This document shows, in pieces, positions 15,333-19,882 of a DNA stretch of 19,882 nt. The first letter of the stretch is position 1; every line of letters begins with the position of its first letter. Origin of the DNA: Halanaerobium sp. (lineage in GTDB: Bacteria > Bacillota > Halanaerobiia > Halanaerobiales > Halanaerobiaceae); NCBI GenBank assembly GCA_003070825.1, contig QBLP01000012.1:1-19882 (forward strand), read 5' to 3'. A program made the position numbers and the translations under genes. A model generated the notes under the pieces. It saw only the letters and a program-made list of their open reading frames with translations. It had not been told where the DNA came from and ran no database searches.

Positions 15333-16556
15333 TTAATTAAATGGATTAAAAGCAGTATAGTTCTCTACATTTACCCATTTACTTTTAACTGCCCAGTCAA
15401 GATCAAGATCAGATAATAATTTTCTTTCGGAAAAGGCCTGATCAATTTTTTCGTCTATACCCGGTAAAACAGTCTGGTATTCTCCAGCTTCATTTTCAAA
15501 TTCTTTTATTAAATTTTGCGGTACTGCTTTAATTTTTTCAGCAGAATCATAAGCTCCATTAATTGCTACAACAAAGTTCCGGGTGTTCTCTGGAGTACAG
15601 TATAAGTCTTCAATTAAAGAAAGATGCTTATCTGCCGCAATCCGGAAAACTTCTTTTTTAGGATCCAGACCTTCATTATCAAATTCAATAACTTCGCCAT
15701 TATTAAGTTCAATTTTTGTTTCTTCATTCATCTTCCAGCTGATCTTTCCTTTAGTACCAACGATCTCCATTACCGGATCTCTTTTTTCCTCTGGAATATG
15801 TGTAACATAAAAATATATTTTAGTGCCTGTAGATGTTTCCGCTTCCAAGCAGGAATTATCATCAGCCTCTATGTAACTGTGACCTCTATACAGTTCAGCT
15901 CTTACTCTTTTTAATCGAGCAGAACTGTGCATACTCTGTCCTGCAAGAAAGATCATGTTATTTAAATAATGGGCAAAGGCATTATGCATTGGCCCATCTA
16001 AAACTAATTGACCCATGGCTATACTTTTACCGGCCCAGTCATTGCGGTCATAATATGATTTAAATCGCGGCCAGAATCCTTTCGCTGCTATCTCTTTTAT
16101 CTCACCCAGTTTACCATCCAAAATAAACTGCTTAATTTTTCTAATAGTATGAGAATGAATATACTGAAAACCAATTGAACAAAATCTTCCTGTTTCTTTT
16201 TCAGTTTTAATCATTGCATCAATTTCCTGAACAGTCGGTGCAGGCGGCTTTTCTAATAAAATATTATATCCTGCTTTCATACCCTTTATTGCCATCTCAG
16301 CATGGGTTGGAATTGATACAGGGAGTCCAATTACATCAACACAGGCTTTGCCTTCTTTTAGTAAGCTTTCATAAGAACTGTAAATTGCTATTCCCTTATG
16401 TCTTAATTCTCTTACTTTATCAGCATTATTTACCTGATCATTAACTACTACAGCAGTCAGCTTCATTTTACCTTCAGCTTCCAGTTCTTCAATATTTCTT
16501 AGATAACTTCCGGCAAAATTTCGCACACCAACAACTGCAAAACCTACTTCTGACAT
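15333..16556 (-). CDS. Gfo/Idh/MocA-family dehydrogenase (long form)
   Basis: This 407-residue member of the Gfo/Idh/MocA family is distinct from the 328-residue one at 6535. The N-terminal Rossmann domain begins EVGFAVVGVRNFAGSY, the signature LLEKPPAPT has EKP at residues 102-104, and the C-terminal domain carries LDGPMHNAFAHYLNNM (186-201), where histidines replace the usual GxHxxD block, so its active site may differ from standard sugar dehydrogenases. Further on, a beta-sheet region (TKIYFYVTHIPEEKRDPVMEI) fits the substrate domain. The ATG has an AAGGAGG site. It is the first gene after the ABC transporter, with a TATAAT and palindrome upstream, and is followed at once by the OYE gene. 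The two probably act on the same compound. It is probably a cytosolic sugar or sugar-acid oxidoreductase; no substrate can be assigned. Confidence 0.83.
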   Translation of the reverse strand: MSEVGFAVVGVRNFAGSYLRNIEELEAEGKMKLTAVVVNDQVNNADKVRELRHKGIAIYSSYESLLKEGKACVDVIGLPVSIPTHAEMAIKGMKAGYNILLEKPPAPTVQEIDAMIKTEKETGRFCSIGFQYIHSHTIRKIKQFILDGKLGEIKEIAAKGFWPRFKSYYDRNDWAGKSIAMGQLVLDGPMHNAFAHYLNNMIFLAGQSMHSSARLKRVRAELYRGHSYIEADDNSCLEAETSTGTKIYFYVTHIPEEKRDPVMEIVGTKGKISWKMNEETKIELNNGEVIEFDNEGLDPKKEVFRIAADKHLSLIEDLYCTPENTRNFVVAINGAYDSAEKIKAVPQNLIKEFENEAGEYQTVLPGIDEKIDQAFSERKLLSDLDLDWAVKSKWVNVENYTAFNPFN

Positions 16557-16626
16557 TTACGCAACCTCCTTATTTTTTATCTTTTTCTCAGCAAGCAATT
16601 ATCAAATATCTCGTCAATTTAAATTA

Positions 16627-16644
16627 ATTATAGATAACTATCTA
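16627..16644 (-). promoter_or_regulatory. Candidate promoter with overlapping palindrome upstream of the long dehydrogenase gene
   Basis: On the minus strand a consensus TATAAT (16632-16627) is overlapped by the palindrome TAGATA-AC-TATCTA (16631-16644). The -35 region is poor (TTTAAA-like). The 155-base gap after the permease genes, the perfect -10 and its distance of about 70 bases from the start codon support a separate promoter. An activator or repressor could bind the palindrome. Confidence 0.4.
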
Positions 16645-16711
16645 AAATACTTTTAAACATAATTTGTGTTTTTATTAGATCTTTAACAAAATTTAAGCTA
16701 AAAAATCCTGA

Positions 16712-17557
16712 TCAATCAATACCTGAGAATGCAACACCATCAATTAAATATCTCTGGAAGAATATGAAGAGAATTATTGTTGGTAAGATTGAAAGAAATG
16801 TCATTGCAAACATTGCTCCCCAGTTTGTAATCGCATTTGGATCAGAGAACATTTTAAGTGCAATTGAAACTGGATATTTAGTTACACTCTGTAAATATAA
16901 TAAAGGTGTCATAAAATCATTCCAGGACCAGTAAAATCTAAAGATTCCAGCTGTTACTAATACCGGCTTTAAGTTAGGTAGAATGATTTTAAAGAAAATC
17001 CCAAATTTACTGCAGCCGTCAATTTCTGCTGCTTCATCTAATTCAGTTGGTATACCTCTAACAAACTGAACCATTAAGAAAGTAAAGAATGGTACTGGCA
17101 GCATCTGAGGTAAAATAACCGGCAAGAATGAGCCAACCCAACCCCACTGATTAAACATTATATACTGAGGAATTCTTAAAATCTGTCCAGGCACTAAAAC
17201 TGTTGCAATCATAATTGCAAACCAAAACTTTTGACCGATAAATCTAGTTCTGGTAAATCCAAAAGCAGAAAAAGAAGCTAAAATAATCTGACCAATGGTT
17301 GCTGTTCCTGAAATGAAGAATGAATTTCTAAAGAAAGTTAAAAATGATACTCCTCCAAAACCTTTCCAACCTTCTAAATAATTTCTAAACTGCATTGCAT
17401 CAGGCCATAAAGTGGCACTTAAAGCATTTCCGGATGATTTTAGTGAACCCGCTACCATCCAGAGCAAAGGATAAAGCATAAAGATACAGAATCCACCAAC
17501 TAATACCTGAAATAATATATTTTTAAGTTTTTCTTTTTGACTAAAGGTTAAATTCAT
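16712..17557 (-). CDS. Carbohydrate ABC transporter permease, MalG type
   Basis: This inner-membrane permease of a CUT1 sugar importer has about 281 residues and roughly six transmembrane segments, the first at about residues 15-38. The ATPase-contact EAA loop reads DEAAEIDGCSKFGIFFKIILPNLKP, with EAA near residue 175. The first possible codon is TTG at 17560, directly after the stop of the upstream permease. The ATG at 17557 is preferred because AAGGAG at 17566-17571 lies eight bases before it. That site is inside the end of the preceding gene, so the two permeases are probably translationally coupled. Together with the MalF-type permease and the binding protein it forms the importer. No ATPase gene is seen, so a shared MsmX/MalK-type ATPase encoded elsewhere is expected. 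Oligogalacturonides or related pectin fragments are the likely cargo, by context. Confidence 0.92.
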   Translation of the reverse strand: MNLTFSQKEKLKNILFQVLVGGFCIFMLYPLLWMVAGSLKSSGNALSATLWPDAMQFRNYLEGWKGFGGVSFLTFFRNSFFISGTATIGQIILASFSAFGFTRTRFIGQKFWFAIMIATVLVPGQILRIPQYIMFNQWGWVGSFLPVILPQMLPVPFFTFLMVQFVRGIPTELDEAAEIDGCSKFGIFFKIILPNLKPVLVTAGIFRFYWSWNDFMTPLLYLQSVTKYPVSIALKMFSDPNAITNWGAMFAMTFLSILPTIILFIFFQRYLIDGVAFSGID

Positions 17558-17560
17558 CAA

Positions 17561-18511
17561 TTATTCTCCTTCCGATTCATAGTATACCCATTTATTGGAT
17601 GTTTTAAACAGCACAATAGTAACAATGGTCAATAAAACAAGTATAATCCAGGCAAGAGCTGAACCGTAACCTAAGTATCCATTAGAAATACCTTTACGAT
17701 AGAGATAAACGGCATATACCAGAGTTCTGTTTAAAGGACCACCCTCAGTAATAATGTAAACCTGAGTAAAGACCATAAACATCTTAACCATCTGCATAAT
17801 CAAATTAAAGAAAATAACCGGAGTTAAAAGTGGTAAGGTAACACTAAAGAACTGTTGTACTTTACCTGCTCCATCAATCTCAGCTGCCTCATATAAACCT
17901 TTTGGAATCTGTTTTAAACCGGCCAGAAAGATAATCATCGGAGAACCAAACTGCCAGGCTGCAAGTAAGATAATTGTCCAGATAGCATAATCAGGGTGAC
18001 CAATCCAGGAAATTCTGTCTCCCATAATTCCCAGACTAACTAAAAAGTCATTAAAAGCTCCCTGTGAGGAAAATAACTGCCGCCAGATTACTGAAATAGC
18101 AACACTACCACCTAAAATAGAAGGTACATAGTAAGCAGCACGATAAAAATTAGTAAAAGGTCTAGCTTTTCTAAAAACTAATGCCAGTGCCAGAGCACTT
18201 GCCAGTCTTAAAGGCACAGCAAAAACTACATAATAGAATGTAACCTTAAGAGAAGTCCAGAACTTTTCATCACCAGTAAATATTTCAATATAATTGCGTA
18301 AGCCAACCCAGCTTGGATCACCAACAATAGTATATTCTGTTAGAGAATAATATAAAGATCTTAATAAAGGAAAAGCTAAAAATGCTAAAAACCCAATTAA
18401 CCAGGGTAAAATAAATACATAACCAGTTAAATTCTCTTTTATCCACTTCTTTTTATTCATGCCAGCATCTAGAGAACGGACTGTATCCAGTGCTTCAAAT
18501 TTATTATTCAA
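17561..18511 (-). CDS. Carbohydrate ABC transporter permease, MalF type
   Basis: This 316-residue inner-membrane permease is the partner of the MalG-type protein. The first helix is at about residues 30-52 (YVFILPWLIGFLAFLAFPLL), and several more follow. The EAA loop is YEAAEIDGAGKVQQFFSVTLPLLTP (207-231), and the late segment ITEGGPLNRTLVYAVYLYRKG is typical of CUT1 permeases. The start codon appears to be TTG at 18511, with GGAGG at 18519-18523 seven bases ahead. The next ATG (Met18) has no good ribosome binding site and lies close to the first helix. It follows the binding protein gene after a 112-base gap that holds a strong hairpin, and its stop codon abuts the next permease gene. Confidence 0.92.
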   Translation of the reverse strand: MNNKFEALDTVRSLDAGMNKKKWIKENLTGYVFILPWLIGFLAFLAFPLLRSLYYSLTEYTIVGDPSWVGLRNYIEIFTGDEKFWTSLKVTFYYVVFAVPLRLASALALALVFRKARPFTNFYRAAYYVPSILGGSVAISVIWRQLFSSQGAFNDFLVSLGIMGDRISWIGHPDYAIWTIILLAAWQFGSPMIIFLAGLKQIPKGLYEAAEIDGAGKVQQFFSVTLPLLTPVIFFNLIMQMVKMFMVFTQVYIITEGGPLNRTLVYAVYLYRKGISNGYLGYGSALAWIILVLLTIVTIVLFKTSNKWVYYESEGE

Positions 18512-18518
18512 AAATCTC

Positions 18519-18523
18519 CCTCC
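18519..18523 (-). promoter_or_regulatory. Ribosome binding site for a TTG start (MalF-type permease)
   Basis: GGAGG within AAGGAGGGAG lies seven bases before the TTG at 18511. No ATG is suitably placed, so the site supports a rare start codon and a 316-residue product. Confidence 0.65.
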
Positions 18524-18540
18524 TTATATGTTAGTACAAA

Positions 18541-18579
18541 CTATAAGCTAGTGACTCATTTTAAATCACTAGCTTATAG
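18541..18579 (-). terminator. 14-bp intercistronic hairpin between binding protein and permease genes
   Basis: CTATAAGCTAGTGA (18541-18554) and its exact reverse complement (18566-18579) enclose an 11-base loop. On the minus strand only TTTG follows, so it is not a full terminator. A stable stem after the binding protein gene of sugar importers commonly protects the upstream mRNA and keeps binding protein levels above permease levels. That role is inferred here. Confidence 0.6.
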
Positions 18580-18605
18580 AATTTTATCTTATTTTATTTT
18601 TTATT

Positions 18606-18630
18606 TAGATAAGAATGTTCAACTTATCTA
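18606..18630 (-). repeat. Small hairpin across the binding-protein stop codon
   Basis: TAGATAAG (18606-18613) and CTTATCTA (18623-18630) are perfect 8-base inverted repeats around nine bases. The stop codon of the binding protein gene (18624-18626) lies in one arm. No T run follows on the minus strand. Confidence 0.45.
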
Positions 18631-19882
18631 GAAAGTAATTTTGTAGCTTCTTCTCTGAAATCTGCTGCAGCTTCTGCAGGAGTTTTCATACCATAAATTA
18701 CTTCCCAGTACTGGTCAGCAAATGCTGTAGTTACTTCTGAGAATGCAGGTGGCTGTAATGGAAGTACAGGACCGGCGTTTTCAGCAGCTACTTCGATGAA
18801 ATCAAATACAGCCTGATCATATTCGTCTGCGTCAGCTTTTAGAGCTGCTCTAACTTCACTGTTAGTAGGTACTCCACGGTCTGTACCGATTACTTTACCA
18901 GCTTCAACATTGTTGAACCAGAAGTTTAAGAAAGTCATAACTTCTTCTGGATGCTCAGTATTTTTAGCAGCAGTCATAACCATTGCAGGTTTCATAAACC
19001 TACCTTCCTGAACTTGGTCTTCAGCTCTTGGATATAAGAAAGGATGGAGAAGTTTACCAGCACCATTAGAAATAGCAGGTAACTGATTACTCCAGTAGTT
19101 TGTAGCAGTTGCAGCTTCACCCTGAGTTACTGGATCCTGTTCAATTGCATCAGGAGATTCCTGTCTCTGCATAGCGTCCTGAACTACACCAGCTTCAATT
19201 AATTCTAAATCATATTTCATGTAATCTACAAATAACTGATCATCATCATAACCTAAAGACTTTCCATCTTCACTAAAGAAACTCTGACCGTGCTGTCTTA
19301 ACCAAACAACAAATCCATTACCTTCTTCCTGAGATGCAGGAGTTGCTGCACCTAAAATACCTAATTCATCATGTAACTTCTTGAACATTTCTGCTCTATC
19401 TTCCCAGGTGTCTTCTGGAGAAGGATAGTCTACACCAGCCTTGTCAAATAATTCTTTATCATAGTAACCAGCAGGAGCATTTACACCAGTTGCAAGACCC
19501 ATCTGTTTACCATAAGCTCTACCCATTTCAAGATATGATTCTCCAATTTTACTGACATCTAAAGTTCCATCTTCAATATAAGGATCTAAAGCTAATAACT
19601 GATCGTTTTCAACATAACTTGCCATCATTTTTCTTACATGCTGAATAATATCAGGTAAGTTATCTCCGGCAGCCTGAGCATTCATTTTATCCCAGTATCC
19701 GCCCCAACCAGTATATTCTGGCTGAATTTTTATGTTAGGATATTCTTCTTCGAACATTTCAATAACTCTTAAAGTTCTTTCGTGTCGACTCTGTGAACCC
19801 CACCAGGCGAAACGTAAAGTAACTTCTTCGTCCTGAGCCATTGCAGCAACACTAAGTGATAAGGATAATACAAATGTTAAGA
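18624..19882 (-). CDS. Extracellular sugar-binding protein of an ABC importer, family 1 (5' end outside window)
   Basis: The frame is open through the right edge of the window, so the internal ATG at 19841 is not the real start. Upstream of it the codons give LTFVLSLSLSVAA followed by MA-QDEEV: the end of a signal peptide with a signal peptidase I site after Ala-Met-Ala. The mature protein starts near Gln and has about 403 residues. The N-terminus VTLRFAWWGSQSRHERTLRVI, then FEEEYPNIKIQPEYTGWGGYWDKMNAQAAGDNLPDII, is typical of family 1 solute-binding proteins. It lacks the lipobox Cys at the cleavage point, unlike many Gram-positive homologues, which suggests a soluble periplasmic form and hence an outer membrane. 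The composition is strongly acidic. It is the first visible gene of the importer. A pectin-derived oligosaccharide is the probable ligand from context. Confidence 0.92.
   Translation of the reverse strand, partial: LTFVLSLSLSVAAMAQDEEVTLRFAWWGSQSRHERTLRVIEMFEEEYPNIKIQPEYTGWGGYWDKMNAQAAGDNLPDIIQHVRKMMASYVENDQLLALDPYIEDGTLDVSKIGESYLEMGRAYGKQMGLATGVNAPAGYYDKELFDKAGVDYPSPEDTWEDRAEMFKKLHDELGILGAATPASQEEGNGFVVWLRQHGQSFFSEDGKSLGYDDDQLFVDYMKYDLELIEAGVVQDAMQRQESPDAIEQDPVTQGEAATATNYWSNQLPAISNGAGKLLHPFLYPRAEDQVQEGRFMKPAMVMTAAKNTEHPEEVMTFLNFWFNNVEAGKVIGTDRGVPTNSEVRAALKADADEYDQAVFDFIEVAAENAGPVLPLQPPAFSEVTTAFADQYWEVIYGMKTPAEAAADFREEATKLLSR

Noticed and set aside
16660..16711. Terminator after the MalG-type permease gene
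   Set aside because: A TTTTTT run follows the stop codon closely, but only a four-base stem precedes it, too weak to call.
18624..19841. Binding protein gene starting at the ATG at 19841
   Set aside because: The frame continues upstream into a clear hydrophobic signal peptide, and the ATG is the Met of the AMA cleavage site, with no ribosome binding site.

Overview
The window reads as part of a pectin and uronate utilisation locus from a low-GC anaerobic Firmicute. AT-rich DNA, strong GGAGG ribosome binding sites and many acidic proteins would fit the halophilic Halanaerobiales, but that placement is inferred from the general look of the proteins and was not tested. Almost every gene is on the minus strand, so transcription runs from high to low coordinates. 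No stretch of more than about 300 bases lacks a gene.

In order of transcription the layout is as follows. (1) 19882-16712: a family 1 sugar-binding protein, cut at its 5' end by the window edge, and two MalF/MalG-type permeases, with a 14-bp intercistronic hairpin after the binding protein gene. (2) 16556-14003: a Gfo/Idh/MocA dehydrogenase and an Old-Yellow-Enzyme-type flavin oxidoreductase with a C-terminal cysteine cluster. (3) 13863-7659: uxaB, uxaE, uxaC and uxaA, ending in a terminator. (4) 7521-1214: a second Gfo/Idh/MocA dehydrogenase, a GH28 polygalacturonase, an alpha/beta-hydrolase esterase, a doubly damaged MATE-like transporter pseudogene, and a large FAD flavoprotein of the fumarate-reductase type, ending in a clear terminator. 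(5) 1048-101: an AEC-family permease. (6) A 33-residue tail of a membrane protein on the plus strand at the left edge, whose stop codon overlaps the AEC stop.

The genes fit a pathway. Oligouronides enter through the ABC transporter, whose ATPase is not in the window. The polygalacturonase lacks a signal peptide, so it probably trims them in the cytosol, and the esterase may remove acyl groups. UxaC isomerises galacturonate to tagaturonate and glucuronate to fructuronate. UxaE interconverts the two keto-acids. UxaB reduces tagaturonate to altronate and UxaA dehydrates altronate to 2-keto-3-deoxygluconate. Glucuronate could therefore be used without the mannonate branch. KDG kinase, KDPG aldolase, a regulator and the ABC ATPase are not encoded here.

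The least explained part is a set of four redox enzymes (two Gfo/Idh/MocA proteins, the Cys-rich OYE and the FAD flavoprotein) that standard galacturonate catabolism does not need. On the regulatory side, a shared 12-bp palindromic core lies upstream of the dehydrogenase-polygalacturonase operon and upstream of uxaC, and several gene junctions carry strong hairpins.
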